Below, in pieces: positions 1 through 9,242 of a stretch of DNA of 64,000 nucleotides. Source of the DNA: Bradyrhizobium tropiciagri (GTDB lineage Bacteria > Pseudomonadota > Alphaproteobacteria > Rhizobiales > Xanthobacteraceae). The stretch's first letter is position 1; every line of letters begins with the position of its first letter. The notes beneath the pieces were generated by a model. The model did no database searches. It was not told the DNA's origin and saw only the letters and a list, made by a program, of their open reading frames with translations. The position numbers and the translations under genes are program-made. The DNA is taken from positions 45,047 to 109,046 of the forward strand of contig NZ_JAFCKH010000018.1 in NCBI RefSeq assembly GCF_018130505.1. Direction: 5' to 3'.

Positions 1-1173
1 GGTAACCCGGCCGGGCTCATAGATTTCCGTCCAGGGGTGATCCTTACCTAACACGAGGCTCGTATTCAACATCGCGCCGGCTACACCGTGTGTAAGGCCT
101 TGTCCGGAATCACCCATTGCAACGTAACTGTTCTTGCCGCCTGGATCCCTTCCGACGAAGCCAGCGTAATCGATCGTATCGAGCACCTGCCCAGACCAGC
201 GGTGCGTCTCTTTGCCGAGGTCGGAGATCATGCTGCGGGCCCAGACTTCGAGCCTGGAAAAGCGTGCATTCGCATCGTCCGCCTCACCGCTTTTATGATC
301 TTCGCCTCCGACAAGCACATAGTCGGTATTGGCTGCGCCGGGTTGCAAGCGGACATAGTGGTACGGATCTTCCGTGTCCCAATAGAGAGCGTCAGGCAGC
401 GCGCCGCGCTTGATTTCGAAGGTGATGACATACGTCCGGTAGGGAGCCGTCTTAGTGTGGATTGCAAACCGGTCTGATATCGAAGAGTTGGTTGCGACAA
501 CGGCATGTTTGGCTCGAATGATGCCGCGCGCGGCTTTGACCGTAACGAGAGCGTCGTCCTCAGTCACCTCCTCTACCGGACTGTCACGGTAGAAGATCAC
601 GCCCTTCTCAATGCAGGCCTTTGCCACCCCGGCTAGATACTTAAGGGGATGAAACGTAGCCTGCCGGGGATATCGCAGAGCATGACGGTCGTCGGCCCCT
701 TTGAGAGGCACGCCCACCAGTCGGTGAACGGGAACGCCGATCTGGCGGACCGCATCCATTTCTTGATCGATCGTATCTGACGGCATCTCCCGACCTTGGA
801 AGAGGTAACCGTCCAGCCTGCGAAAATCGCAGTCGATCTTCTCTCTTTTCTGGATTTGCTCGATACGGTCAACGGCAGCAGCTTGGCTCTCGCAAAAGAG
901 CTTCGTCGCTTCATGTCCCCTGATCGTCACCATCTCGGTGACGAGATCGTCGCACAAGGGAGCGAGATGAGCCGACGTCCTCGACGTCATGCCGCCACAA
1001 ATGCGGCCGCGGTCAACGACGATGACGGATTGGCCGTGCTGACAAAGCTCATACGCCGTTGATATCCCCGCGATCCCCGAGCCGATCACGGCGACATCAC
1101 ACTCCTGAGCGCCATCGAGTACATCTGCATCGGGCGCGACTTCAACAGTCATCCAGAGCGACGTGCTGGTCAT
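1..1173 (-). CDS. FAD-dependent oxidoreductase (DadA-like), 3' end cut by the window
   Basis: The reading frame starts at ATG 1173 behind a GGAGG ribosome site and is open to base 1, so the C-terminus lies outside the window. The N-terminus holds a Rossmann dinucleotide motif, VAVIGSGIAGISTAYEL, followed by VVDRG, typical of DAO-fold flavoenzymes. Near the window edge is GDSGQGLTHG, the usual C-terminal FAD contact of this family. Relatives of this type often carry a C-terminal Rieske [2Fe-2S] domain that would fall beyond the edge. The substrate cannot be told; an amine or amino acid is the family norm. A perfect 12-bp palindrome lies 20 bases upstream of the start. Confidence 0.85.
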   Translation of the reverse strand, partial: MTSTSLWMTVEVAPDADVLDGAQECDVAVIGSGIAGISTAYELCQHGQSVIVVDRGRICGGMTSRTSAHLAPLCDDLVTEMVTIRGHEATKLFCESQAAAVDRIEQIQKREKIDCDFRRLDGYLFQGREMPSDTIDQEMDAVRQIGVPVHRLVGVPLKGADDRHALRYPRQATFHPLKYLAGVAKACIEKGVIFYRDSPVEEVTEDDALVTVKAARGIIRAKHAVVATNSSISDRFAIHTKTAPYRTYVITFEIKRGALPDALYWDTEDPYHYVRLQPGAANTDYVLVGGEDHKSGEADDANARFSRLEVWARSMISDLGKETHRWSGQVLDTIDYAGFVGRDPGGKNSYVAMGDSGQGLTHGVAGAMLNTSLVLGKDHPWTEIYEPGRVT

Positions 1174-1192
1174 GGAGTTCCTCCAAACACGT

Positions 1193-1204
1193 GGAAACGT
1201 TTCC
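1193..1204. promoter_or_regulatory. Perfect palindrome GGAAACGTTTCC, LacI-type operator candidate
   Basis: The 12 bases are fully self-complementary with a central CG, as in LacI/GalR-family operators. The site sits 20-31 bases upstream of the start of the FAD oxidoreductase, where a repressor would block transcription. No LacI-type regulator is visible in the window, so the regulator is unknown. Confidence 0.35.
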
Positions 1205-2082
1205 GCAAACGGCAACGTTCCAAAGGGAAGCGGGTTTGGAAATGCGCGATTCAACCACGCAGACGACCACTGCTTGCGGCGGGAGGCGCTGACTGTGCGC
1301 TCGACGTCAAATGAAGTGGATTCAAGCGGCCTAAGCGGAAACCCTGTTTCCAGAATGGTCGGCCACAGCTTCTAGGGGTGTTTGGGCAGTTCGAAGGACC
1401 TAGCCATAAGCCAATGGTGCTTACGAAGGTCCCGTACCGCGACAAGCCGAAATAAGGAACCCGTTCTGCGGGGAGCCTTAAGACGGCGGCTTCCGTCAAC
1501 TTACTCAACTTCATTGCGTACTCACCAAAGAACCGTGGCGAGCTCGCATCCAACGACCGTCACTCCAAGACACCGCCGGCAGGGATTCACGCTCCGGATT
1601 ATCTCATCGACAGCCCAGAGAAAGACCTCCTTTGAGGACGACCGTCAAAGCGTTGCCAGCTTACCGGCCCCGGATCAGATCCAAGCAGAAAGGCCGACCA
1701 CAATTGCGATCCCCAGGAGCAAATTGGGCGCTGCGCGGCCCTGATGGCATCCGTGGCCCGATTGCGGAAAAGCCACTCCAAAAGACGGCTCACTCACTCT
1801 TTTTCGCGACACGGTGATCCGCTCAGAGCAAGATCTCGCCCTCTTCGCGCCCCTTCCAATACGTTAGGCGTTTCGCCTCGAGCTTGATCAAGACGATGCC
1901 GGGCGTGCCCACGCCGTTATCGAACCGTATCAAGGGGGCTGGGACCCCCGAAGCCTTGGCCTGGCCCAGGCAGATAAACGAGGAGCACAGCACGGCTTCG
2001 GCAAACGACGTCAAACAAGAATACTTGCGACGTGTGTCCCGGCTATCCGCGCTCGAGCGGACCATGGGCAACTGTCGAAGGT
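1205..2082. other. Gene-poor stretch
   Basis: About 880 bases with no convincing gene. Open frames exist on both strands but none has a recognisable motif, a good ribosome site or a family resemblance. One GTG-started frame on the minus strand (2086 to 1823, 87 codons) overlaps the stop of the broken small gene upstream of it, and I do not trust it. The stretch is probably decayed island DNA. Confidence 0.4.
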
Positions 2083-2350
2083 TCACGATGTGTAGCCGGT
2101 CTCTGCGATGGACTTTGGGCGAGCTGCCAGGTTTCGGCGGTGAAATCCAATGACGCGGATGTCAGCCCGTATCCGATCGCTCACTGATCGTACTGAGCGC
2201 TTCTTCCGCCAGGAGCCACGTTCCTTTTCTGGAACGGGGCAGCCCCGCGCAACGATCAAAAGGCCGTTTTTTTTCGTTTAGGTAGACATCAAACATCAGC
2301 TCTCCCGGACCGCCACTGTAGGTGCATCGGTCGAATGCGTGGTGACGCAA
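2083..2350 (-). pseudogene. Small conserved Bradyrhizobium-type hypothetical, frameshifted in an 8-A run
   Basis: The first frame begins at TTG 2350 and reads RHHAFDRCTYSGGPGELMFD before a run of eight A at about 2268-2275. After the run this frame turns to nonsense. Shifting by one base restores a sensible C-terminal part (GSWRKKRSVRSVSDRIRADI) that ends at 2083. Total length is 3n+1, as expected for one inserted A. The family resemblance is from memory of small rhizobial proteins; function is unknown. The start lies 3 bases after the stop of the next gene upstream, so the two were likely one operon. A homopolymer sequencing error is an alternative. Confidence 0.6.
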
Positions 2351-2353
2351 ACG

Positions 2354-2587
2354 TCACAATGACCGGGATAGCGAAGCCTTGTGTTTCCGCGTAAGGCTAT
2401 GCATGGCCCGCCGCGCCACCGCCTCAAGCGCGCCGAGCGCCGTCTGCCCGCGCTGTGCGGAGCGAAGTAGCCGCATGGCGACGAACTTGCGGCTCTCGTG
2501 ATCTCCGCCATTGTTCGGAAGTACACGACAGGCTTCGTCGAGTACAACGTCGAGATTTGCGGACGTCCGTTCATTGAGGATAGTCAT
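2354..2587 (-). CDS. Conserved hypothetical protein (77 aa)
   Basis: This is a small basic, helical protein with the core LDVVLDEACRVLPNNGGDHE, followed by a segment rich in Arg/Lys and Ala. I recognise the pattern as a small protein frequent in Bradyrhizobium genomes, but no function is known to me. I chose ATG 2587; a second ATG 18 bases upstream is possible. It is followed after 3 bases by the frameshifted small gene, suggesting a two-gene operon. Confidence 0.6.
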   Translation of the reverse strand: MTILNERTSANLDVVLDEACRVLPNNGGDHESRKFVAMRLLRSAQRGQTALGALEAVARRAMHSLTRKHKASLSRSL

Positions 2588-2605
2588 AACGTGACCATTC
2601 AGCAA

Positions 2606-3287
2606 AAGATTGACTATAGTCCCAACAAATAAAAATCAGCGAAGAACGAAGATTTTGCTCATTCGGAGTCGATTGCGCTAACAAGTGCTGGTTTTGGCCG
2701 AGAGTTTCCCTTGTTATCCCCGTTATCCCCGTTTCTCTTGACCCTTGAGCATCAAGCTAGGTTCCGTGACAGAGAGCCAAGCTCCGTTCCTTCAATTCCG
2801 ATGGCGCAGCGGGCAACGCAAACTTGCCTAGCAAGTTGGTCGCGTCGGGCTCCAGCAGGGACGGCCAGTCGCCAACGAGCTGTGAAGTTAGGAACTTCGC
2901 CTTTCGCTCAGGGATGGTTCGTGACCGCCGAGCCCCAGTGTCGGAGCCACTTTTCGTGAACCGCAGCTTGCGCGGAAATCGGACTTGCACGGCGCCGAAG
3001 CTGAAGAAAGCCGTGACCCGAGTCGGGTGCCAATTTGGAGCGGGACCGATGGGCCCCGTGACGCCCCGTAGATCCATCAGGATAATCGACCTCTGGATCG
3101 TGCAAGATTCAAACGCCAACATCCAAAAGGCGACATCAGACGAGATAGTGGTGTCGGCCTTGCCTCATTCGTTGTTAACCGCCACATAGCGTCTGTTTGT
3201 ACATAAGAGTCGATTGTTGATTTGCGCCAGTCGATCTTTTCTCGACGAACACTGGTTTCACCCAAAATTGTCTTCCCCGAAGGCAGC
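2606..3287. other. Stretch without a recognised gene
   Basis: About 680 bases. Overlapping open frames of about 121 codons exist on both strands (2757-3122 minus, 2824-3189 plus). Neither has a recognisable domain or a strong ribosome site. The base composition is lower in GC than the core part of the window. Confidence 0.35.
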
Positions 3288-4664
3288 TCAAAACTTCACC
3301 ACGCTGCGTAGCCCAACGACGGTGGCGGCCTTTAGATGTTTGCCGGGCGACGACCCAAGCGGATCGGTCGCGCCGCCGCCTGGATGACGGATGAACTGGA
3401 CATTGGGTTGAAGGGTCATGCCCGCCCGAACTTCATATTGATAGACCGCAGTCAGCAGCGCTTCCGACGTGCGCAGCGGCCAAGGGGGGCCATGGATGGA
3501 TTGAAAGTCGCGGTCGAGCAGCTGGGCACGCGGAGAGACGTGAGCGTAGGCTGCCGCAACGCCGAACTTGTCGTGCGGCCGCCTATCCATAAGGCCGATG
3601 AATTCAACGCCGCCATCGGCGTAAAGATCGATCAGATTGCGATCGGGCGGACTGTATGACGCTCGCGCAAATACGCCGATGCCGCGATCCTCGTTATCTC
3701 CCAGGCGATAGAGCTTCTGCTCAAGGGAAGCATAGAGACCGAAGTCGCCGACATGGTTCGCAGCGATACCTGTACTCGCCGGCGCGGCAAGGGAGACGCC
3801 CGCCGTGTCCAAATGCTGGTCTGAGAAGCCGCCGAAGTGGCGCCAGCCGCCAAGCTTGAGCTTCCCATCCAGCCCTGGATCACCTTTTTTCGCATTCCAT
3901 TGAAATTGCGCCTCGGACAAAAACAAGGGTGGATCGTTCACCCGAAAATTCACGCCAAACCGATCGCGCAACTGCGGATCATCCGTGCCGGGACCCGCAG
4001 CGTTGCCGTCGAACGCGGCTGCGATGAGCGTGAGATTGTCGGTCACGTCGGTTCGCAGTCGCGCCCCCATGGCGGCTAGTGGCGGGGATGGCCCACCGCC
4101 GGGAAGATCGAGCGACAGGCCTGCCGGCCAGCCGAGCGAGGCGTTGGTGAAAACGTCGGTGTATTTCGCCGTCATGAACTCCGTGTCGGCGGCAAGCTGG
4201 CCCGCTCTCAAAGCGAGTTTCTCGCCCCATTTCTTCTCGAACCAGACCTCGTAGAGGCGGGTTGTCGGCAGCGCCTCGATGCCGCTGACATCCATGAAAT
4301 TGAAAAGCGCGCCACGTGAAAGACCGCCCGCGTCGATCTGAAATATATTGGCGTGGAAGGTCACCTGCTTGAGGCCGACCAGTCTTTCGAAATCGACATC
4401 GACCGCAAAGTTGGTCCGGTCCTCGTAGATGGCAGTCTGTTTCGCGCCGCCGGTTGGATTACCAAGGACCTCACCGATATAGGTGACGGCAAACTTGACG
4501 CCGCGCTTTTCGAGCGGGTTCGGCAAAAGCCCGAGCGTCGTCTCCTGCACTGTGCTTTCGCCCGTATCGGGGTCAGCAGGCTTGAGATCGTCGGTTTTCT
4601 TGTCCTCCTGCGCGATAGCACTACCGCATAGCAGCAACGCGAGTAGGATCAACCAGCGGCGCAT
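3288..4664 (-). CDS. OprB-family carbohydrate-selective porin
   Basis: The predicted 458-aa outer-membrane beta-barrel starts with a signal peptide (MRRWLILLALLLCGSAIAQE, probable cleavage after SAIA). Alternating hydrophobic strands follow. The last residue is Phe (LRSVVKF), the usual C-terminal signature for barrel assembly. The segment LYEVWFEKKWGEKLALRAGQ and the downstream DVFTNASLGWPAGLS resemble OprB porins, which pass sugars or related small molecules. An upstream in-frame start at 4715 exists, but it would overlap the divergent gene region and add a tail before the signal peptide, so 4664 is preferred. It is divergent from the Nramp-like gene. Confidence 0.88.
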   Translation of the reverse strand: MRRWLILLALLLCGSAIAQEDKKTDDLKPADPDTGESTVQETTLGLLPNPLEKRGVKFAVTYIGEVLGNPTGGAKQTAIYEDRTNFAVDVDFERLVGLKQVTFHANIFQIDAGGLSRGALFNFMDVSGIEALPTTRLYEVWFEKKWGEKLALRAGQLAADTEFMTAKYTDVFTNASLGWPAGLSLDLPGGGPSPPLAAMGARLRTDVTDNLTLIAAAFDGNAAGPGTDDPQLRDRFGVNFRVNDPPLFLSEAQFQWNAKKGDPGLDGKLKLGGWRHFGGFSDQHLDTAGVSLAAPASTGIAANHVGDFGLYASLEQKLYRLGDNEDRGIGVFARASYSPPDRNLIDLYADGGVEFIGLMDRRPHDKFGVAAAYAHVSPRAQLLDRDFQSIHGPPWPLRTSEALLTAVYQYEVRAGMTLQPNVQFIRHPGGGATDPLGSSPGKHLKAATVVGLRSVVKF

Positions 4665-4834
4665 GTGACGTATCCGACCATCACCACATGATGCAGGTTT
4701 TGCGCGGTCCGACAATTACTCAGATCAACATCGGAAAGCGAACTTTGTGTCCAAACCTGCACAATAGGACCCGTCCGCTTGCGAACGCGTTGTCGGTTCC
4801 GGAAATTGGTCTCGGAACAACTTGGAGAAATCGG

Positions 4835-6139
4835 GTGACGGGGAATGAGAACGCAGGCAATCGGTCCGTCGAAGACGAAGATCACGACGGATTTCTACAG
4901 CGCCTGGGTCCAGGCCTGATCACCGGAGCTTCTGACGATGACCCCTCGGGCATCGGCACGTATAGCCAGGCCGGGGCGCAACTCGGGTTCGGCATCGGCT
5001 GGACCATGCTGATTACCTATCCCCTGATGGTCGCAATCCAGGAGATATCGGGCCGGATCGGACGCGTGACTGGCCACGGTATCGCGGGCAACGTCTGTCG
5101 CAATTACCCGGTACCGGTCATCTGGTCCCTGATCGTGCTGCTGTTCATTGCCAATACCATCAACGTCGCCGCCGACCTCGGCGCGATGGGCGACGCCCTC
5201 AAGCTTCTCATCGGCGGACCGGGCACGCTCTACGTCGTAGCCTTCGGTGGGGTGTCGGTGATCGCGCAGATTTTCTTCAAGTACGAACGCTACGTGTCGA
5301 TTCTGAAATGGTTGACACTCGTGCTGTTCGCTTATGTCATCGCGCTTTTTCTGGCGAAAGTACCGTGGGACGAGGCATTAAGGGGCCTGTTGATTCCCAA
5401 GGTTCAGTGGGGCGGCACGTTTCTGACGACATTGGTCGCGATCCTCGGGACAACAATTTCACCTTATCTTTTCATCTGGCAGTCGTCGCAGGAAGCCGAG
5501 GAGCAACGGATCGATCCGGACAAAAAGCCGTTGAAGCGAGAGCCACACAAGGAGCAGGAGGAAATCAAGCGGATCCGGATCGACACGCTAGTCGGAATGG
5601 CCGTGTCCAATCTCATCGCCATCGCGATCATCATGACAACGGCTGCGACCCTGCACGCATCTGGTAAGACCGATATCGAATCTTCCGCACAGGCGGCCGA
5701 AGCGCTAAGGCCTGTAGCGGGTGCGCTCGCAGAGCTGATCTTCGCACTCGGTATCATCGGGACGGGACTTCTCGCGATCCCGGTGCTGGCAGGCTCGACT
5801 GCCTATGCGATCGGCGAAGGACGAAAATGGCCCGTTGGATTGTCGCGAAAGCCCAAGGAAGCCGCTGCCTTCTACAGCGTACTAACAATTTCAGTCGCTC
5901 TTGGTGTTGCGCTCAACTTCACCGCGATAGACCCGATCAAGGCGTTATACTGGAGCGCGGTGATCAATGGCGTTTTAGCCGCGCCGATCATGACCATCAT
6001 GATGTTGCTGGTGCGCCGGAGGTCCGTGATGGGCGATCTCGTGGTCCGCGGGCCGGTCTACTGGCTGGGCTGGCTTGCGACGGCGGCCATGGCTTTCTGC
6101 ATTGTCGGTATGGCCGTTTCGGTGGCGGGTTGGGAATAG
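4835..6139 (+). CDS. Nramp-family divalent metal carrier, atypical
   Basis: This is a multi-pass inner-membrane protein of about 434 aa. I chose GTG 4835, which has GGAGA seven bases upstream; an in-frame ATG at 4688 would add 49 residues of non-membrane sequence. The N-terminus GPGLITGASDDDPSGIGTYS aligns with TM1 of Nramp carriers. The canonical DPGN metal motif is replaced by DPSG, and the TM6 MPH motif by a segment around ISPYLFIWQSSQEAEE. Metal or proton-coupled transport is inferred from the fold only; the substrate may differ from Mn/Fe. Confidence 0.82.
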   Translation: MTGNENAGNRSVEDEDHDGFLQRLGPGLITGASDDDPSGIGTYSQAGAQLGFGIGWTMLITYPLMVAIQEISGRIGRVTGHGIAGNVCRNYPVPVIWSLIVLLFIANTINVAADLGAMGDALKLLIGGPGTLYVVAFGGVSVIAQIFFKYERYVSILKWLTLVLFAYVIALFLAKVPWDEALRGLLIPKVQWGGTFLTTLVAILGTTISPYLFIWQSSQEAEEQRIDPDKKPLKREPHKEQEEIKRIRIDTLVGMAVSNLIAIAIIMTTAATLHASGKTDIESSAQAAEALRPVAGALAELIFALGIIGTGLLAIPVLAGSTAYAIGEGRKWPVGLSRKPKEAAAFYSVLTISVALGVALNFTAIDPIKALYWSAVINGVLAAPIMTIMMLLVRRRSVMGDLVVRGPVYWLGWLATAAMAFCIVGMAVSVAGWE

Positions 6140-6513
6140 CATCCCCGCTCCAATCGAGCTCGTTTTTGCTGAATGATTGGCAATGAGCAACGGAAGCGGG
6201 CGCGAAAAATCTCAAGCCGGCGAGGTTGTGGGGTTGGCATCTTTTCTCACGCGGCTAGAGGGCGAGGCGACCGCCTGTCTGATCCGCGTCGCCAGCCGGC
6301 GTAAGGCGGGTGCATGACCGCGTATGAGCTAAAGTCCGGTGCACCATCTCTGCCCCAGACCGGTCGGGAATCAGCCATCAGATAAGGCGCTTTTACTGCG
6401 ACGGTCGTTCTGAAGGTGCAACCCGACGGGTGGATCGGCACTCATCACGTAGTGACTGCCAACTCCGCACGCTTTATCGGGATCTGCCTACTCGACCGGC
6501 TTTTCCAAATGGC
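6140..6513. other. Stretch without a recognised gene
   Basis: About 370 bases after the Nramp-like gene. A 64-codon minus-strand frame (6247-6441) is present but has no ribosome site or family match I can name. Nothing else is seen before the hairpin at 6514. Confidence 0.35.
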
Positions 6514-6540
6514 AAGGCTCTCGGCTAGGCCGAGAGCCTT
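6514..6540 (-). terminator. 12-bp perfect hairpin, terminator-like
   Basis: The arms AAGGCTCTCGGC and GCCGAGAGCCTT enclose a 3-base loop. The hairpin lies 28 bases beyond the stop of the small minus-strand membrane gene, as expected for its terminator. There is only a weak T-rich tail. Confidence 0.55.
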
Positions 6541-6568
6541 AGCGCTGACATGAGACGAATACGCCACG

Positions 6569-6655
6569 CTAGTGATGCCAGAACAGAGCAAGCAGCAAAA
6601 TTATCGGGAGGGGCACTCCCAGCAGCCACAGCAATGCGCCTTTTCCAAAGCCCAT
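6569..6655 (-). CDS. 28-aa single-span membrane miniprotein
   Basis: ATG 6655 is preceded by a strong GGAGG at good spacing, and the frame ends with TAG at 6569. The product begins MGFGKGALLWLLGVPLP and continues with a run of Ile/Leu/Ala/Phe ending in WHH, so nearly the whole chain is one transmembrane helix. A 12-bp hairpin follows the stop. I recall similar tiny membrane proteins (GALLWLLGVPLPIIL core) in Bradyrhizobium, often near stress genes. Function is unknown. Confidence 0.6.
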   Translation of the reverse strand: MGFGKGALLWLLGVPLPIILLLALFWHH

Positions 6656-7044
6656 GATATCCTCCTGTTGTGGCGCGTGAACGCGCTTGGAGGCGAGAAA
6701 GTTCCGCCACGCAAGGCACATTCCTTCAAGGCGCGAATGCTATTTTCAGCTTCTCTGTTAATCGGGGCCCGTCTGACACGAACGATTTTATTCAGCGCTC
6801 AACACGCTTCTCTGTCGCCTCCTTCTCCTGCGGGCGAAGCCTAGTATTCATCGGGATGGGATCTGAGCTTCGGGCAAGCGGCCCTTCTCCGGAAGGACAT
6901 TCCACATCGCGCTCGGCTCCGAGCAGCCTGGCTTGTGCATTGGCTTCGTAGCGCACACCCTGTAAGCCGCTTAACGTCCGAAAGCTTGCTGGTTTCGGAA
7001 CAAAGATGCTGATTTGAACCTTGATAGGTCAAGGAGGATCAAAC
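6656..7044. other. Intergenic stretch
   Basis: About 390 bases between two divergent small genes. It should hold both promoters. No reliable gene or clear sigma-70 consensus pair was identified. Confidence 0.35.
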
Positions 7045-7320
7045 ATGGCACAAGCAGCATGGAAGCGGACGGGATCACCCATCGGCAAGAAGGGGCCGCG
7101 CAAGAAAAATCCCACGTATAAGCGCCGCTTGCGTCAACCGTGGACCGACAAGGAAGTAGAGCAGCTTCGCACGCTGGCAAAGGCGAACACGCCAACTGGC
7201 GTCATTAGCCTTAAGATGGAGCGGCCACCCAGCTCGATCGCCAGCAAGGCGCAGCGAGAAGGTATCTCGCTTAAGCCAGTCAATCGCTCGCCTTACAACC
7301 GACGCAGGAAAGGCGGCTAA
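7045..7320 (+). CDS. Small basic SANT/HTH-like DNA-binding protein
   Basis: ATG 7045 follows a perfect AAGGAGG. The 91-aa product is very basic at both ends. Its centre is a three-helix-like segment, PWTDKEVEQLRTLAKANTPT, followed by ISLKMERPPSSIASKAQ. This resembles the Myb/SANT-like helix-turn-helix proteins common in Bradyrhizobium. DNA binding is inferred; targets are unknown. The gene is monocistronic as far as can be seen. Confidence 0.65.
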   Translation: MAQAAWKRTGSPIGKKGPRKKNPTYKRRLRQPWTDKEVEQLRTLAKANTPTGVISLKMERPPSSIASKAQREGISLKPVNRSPYNRRRKGG

Positions 7321-7466
7321 AAAGCATGGTCGCTGACAATGGCCTCTTGTAGCGCTTTGGTATCGCTTGAATTGTTACAACCACATCTCAAGCCGGCACC
7401 GCGCATGCAGCCGCGCTTCCACCGTCTAGGCAAGGTGCGGCAAATTCTCAGACGGGCTTGAGGCGG

Positions 7467-7789
7467 TCACCGCTGGGGCAATTGCAATTCGTCACAGCGT
7501 GTCAGTGTCCGAAGAGGCGAACCCTTATCCAAGTTGAAGAGCTGTTGCTCCGCTAGGCGCCAAAACTCCTTATCGCGACCTTCCGGCTTGCCAGCATTCC
7601 CCACAGCTCGTAGGCGCGAGCCAGGCCAGAAGCGTTGCGCTTGGACCGCCGGCGCTGGTTGAAGCTCCGCGAGACAGATGCTCGCGATGCGTCGTTCGTA
7701 TTCGCGCTTCGGGAACATCGGAGATTACAGAAGTGCAGCCGAGTCTCCCGGGGCCGCCATCCAGTCCTCAAGGAGGTCCTCGGGGTCAT
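7467..7789 (-). pseudogene. DUF2934 protein, frameshifted
   Basis: One frame gives LARAYELWG and then fails at a CCCC run (GGGG on the coding strand, 7599-7602). The next frame continues with NAGKPEGRDKEFWRLAEQQL. Joined, these make the DUF2934 signature (AR-A-Y-x-L-W-E, then G-R-D-x-x-W). The length is 3n+2, consistent with one lost base. The exact start is unclear. DUF2934 proteins are small and of unknown function. Sequencing error in the G run is possible. Confidence 0.55.
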
Positions 7790-7974
7790 CGTCCGCCAAG
7801 CACCGGTCCCGCTTCGTGCGGCCTCTCCTTTCCTTTGGCAAGTTTCGCCTTCGATGCCACCGCATAACGCCTTTACCTTCTTTCTCCGTGGAAACGGGGC
7901 CAGGCGATTGCAGTTCCTACCTGCGGAAGCCGACCTCTGGGAACATTCATCACGCCGTTTCTGAGGAGGAACAA

Positions 7975-8016
7975 ATGCCTTACGGCTCCATTTTTAAACA
8001 GCCGGTCTTGGGGTGA
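7975..8016 (+). other. 13-codon mini-ORF with a strong ribosome site
   Basis: GAGGAGG lies 5 bases before ATG 7975, and the frame reads MPYGSIFKQPVLG then stops. It looks like the preserved start of a longer gene whose body is lost, or a leader for the DUF6496 gene that begins 27 bases later. The case for translation rests on the ribosome site only. Confidence 0.3.
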
Positions 8017-8043
8017 TGGCAAGCACTGGACGAAGGAAAGAAG

Positions 8044-8247
8044 ATGGCTCGAAAAGCGAAAAAACGGAAATATTCCAAGAGTTCGGGCAGCGACGTGAAA
8101 AGCGAAATGCGGCGCTATAAGAAAGGCAAGGCGAAGAGCGGTCCGGGCGGTAAGGGCGGCAAGGTCAAGAGCCGAAAACAGGCGATCGCAATCGGACTTT
8201 CGAAGGCGCGCAAGAAAGGCAAGAAAGTCCCGAAGAAGAAGAAATGA
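8044..8247 (+). CDS. DUF6496 small basic protein
   Basis: The 67-aa product is more than one-third Lys/Arg. It carries the DUF6496 pattern KGGKVKSRKQAIAIGLSKAR followed by KKGKKVPKKKK. A GGAAAGAAG site precedes ATG 8044. The composition is like that of histone-like or nucleic-acid-binding proteins, but no function is established. It lies among other small stress-associated genes of the island. Confidence 0.75.
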   Translation: MARKAKKRKYSKSSGSDVKSEMRRYKKGKAKSGPGGKGGKVKSRKQAIAIGLSKARKKGKKVPKKKK

Positions 8248-8283
8248 AGGAGAGCGGCAAAGCAGGCTGAACCGCGCTTCGCC

Positions 8284-9136
8284 TTAAACTTTGCCGTTGC
8301 CCCGGTTGGTGAAGCGGGCGTTGCCTAGCCCCGTCCCGATTGTCAGCACACCCCAGCGCCTGACGTCCTGCATGAAAGGCATTTCCGAAAGCCCCTGCAC
8401 CACGCCGTCGTTGTGCATGATCACTGCCGTGTCGTGGCCCCCGATCTGGGGGACGGCTTCGACCAAGCTCGCCGGCAGATTGAACTTGCTGCTCTCCCAA
8501 TTGCCCGGCAAGTTCTGAGCGCCCTTCTCGATCGAGCCATCCGCCTTGATGACGCCGGGGCAGGCGACACCGATCAAGGGCGCGAGCTTCAATCCTTCCT
8601 TGTCGGCTTTCGCGATCCGATCCTTCAGCATCTTCACGAGATGCTTCACCGCTTGCTCCCGGCTCGGCTCATCGTCGGCATGACGCCAGAGCTCGGACTT
8701 CCAGACACACGCCTTAGACAGGTCCTCGGCCTTCTTGCGGCAGGCCTCCACAACGCCGCAGCGAATGTTGGTGCCGCCGATGTCAACGGCGAGGATGGAA
8801 TCCTGGCCCTCGTAGATCCATGACGGCGCCAGATGCAGCGCCCCGATCAGGCCGGCGTCGTCGGGATGGCGCTTCGGTATCGTCGCCCACCAGGATGGCG
8901 TCTAGCAGCTTTTTGCCGACCTTCTCCGACGGCTCCTTCCCGAAAGGATCCTCACCGGTCTTGCGCAGCGGCTTGCGCCACTTCTCAAGGATGTCGCGGA
9001 AGGCGCTTTTGCTCTCGCGGTCGCCGATGAATCCTCCGTCATCCTTCAACTCGATATTGAAGCTGTCAATCTCCACCGAAGGAAGGCGGGAGGCGCCGTG
9101 GGCGGCCATGCCGGTAGTCGTGACCGTCTCAGACAT
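8284..9136 (-). pseudogene. ROK-family sugar kinase-like protein, frameshifted
   Basis: The first frame starts at ATG 9136 (MSETVTTTGMAAHG) and runs to about 8873. The second continues with AGLIGALHLAPSWIYEGQDS and the ROK phosphate motif DIGGTNIRCGVVEA, then LIGVACPGVIKADGSIEKGA and IGTGLGNARFTNRG, ending at 8284. Together they make one protein of about 283 aa with the shift near 8870-8880 (coding GATACCGAAGCG). The long N-terminal extension before DIGGTN is unusual for a ROK kinase. It is either inactivated or carries an assembly error; otherwise the domains are intact. Confidence 0.7.
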
Positions 9137-9242
9137 TCTGTACTCTGAACAAGCCGCCGATGCGCGGCTCGTCAGGTAAACCGCGCAGACAGAGCCACAG
9201 TTCCTATGCCGGCTTTGCAGGATGCAGCGTGCGCGGATGTCG

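Noticed and set aside
1823-2086. 87-codon minus-strand gene overlapping the small pseudogene stop
   Set aside because: It has a GTG start in overlap, no motif, and an equally long frame on the other strand. The evidence is insufficient.
2757-3189. Overlapping frames of 121 codons on both strands
   Set aside because: Neither has a ribosome site, family resemblance or coding-like composition.
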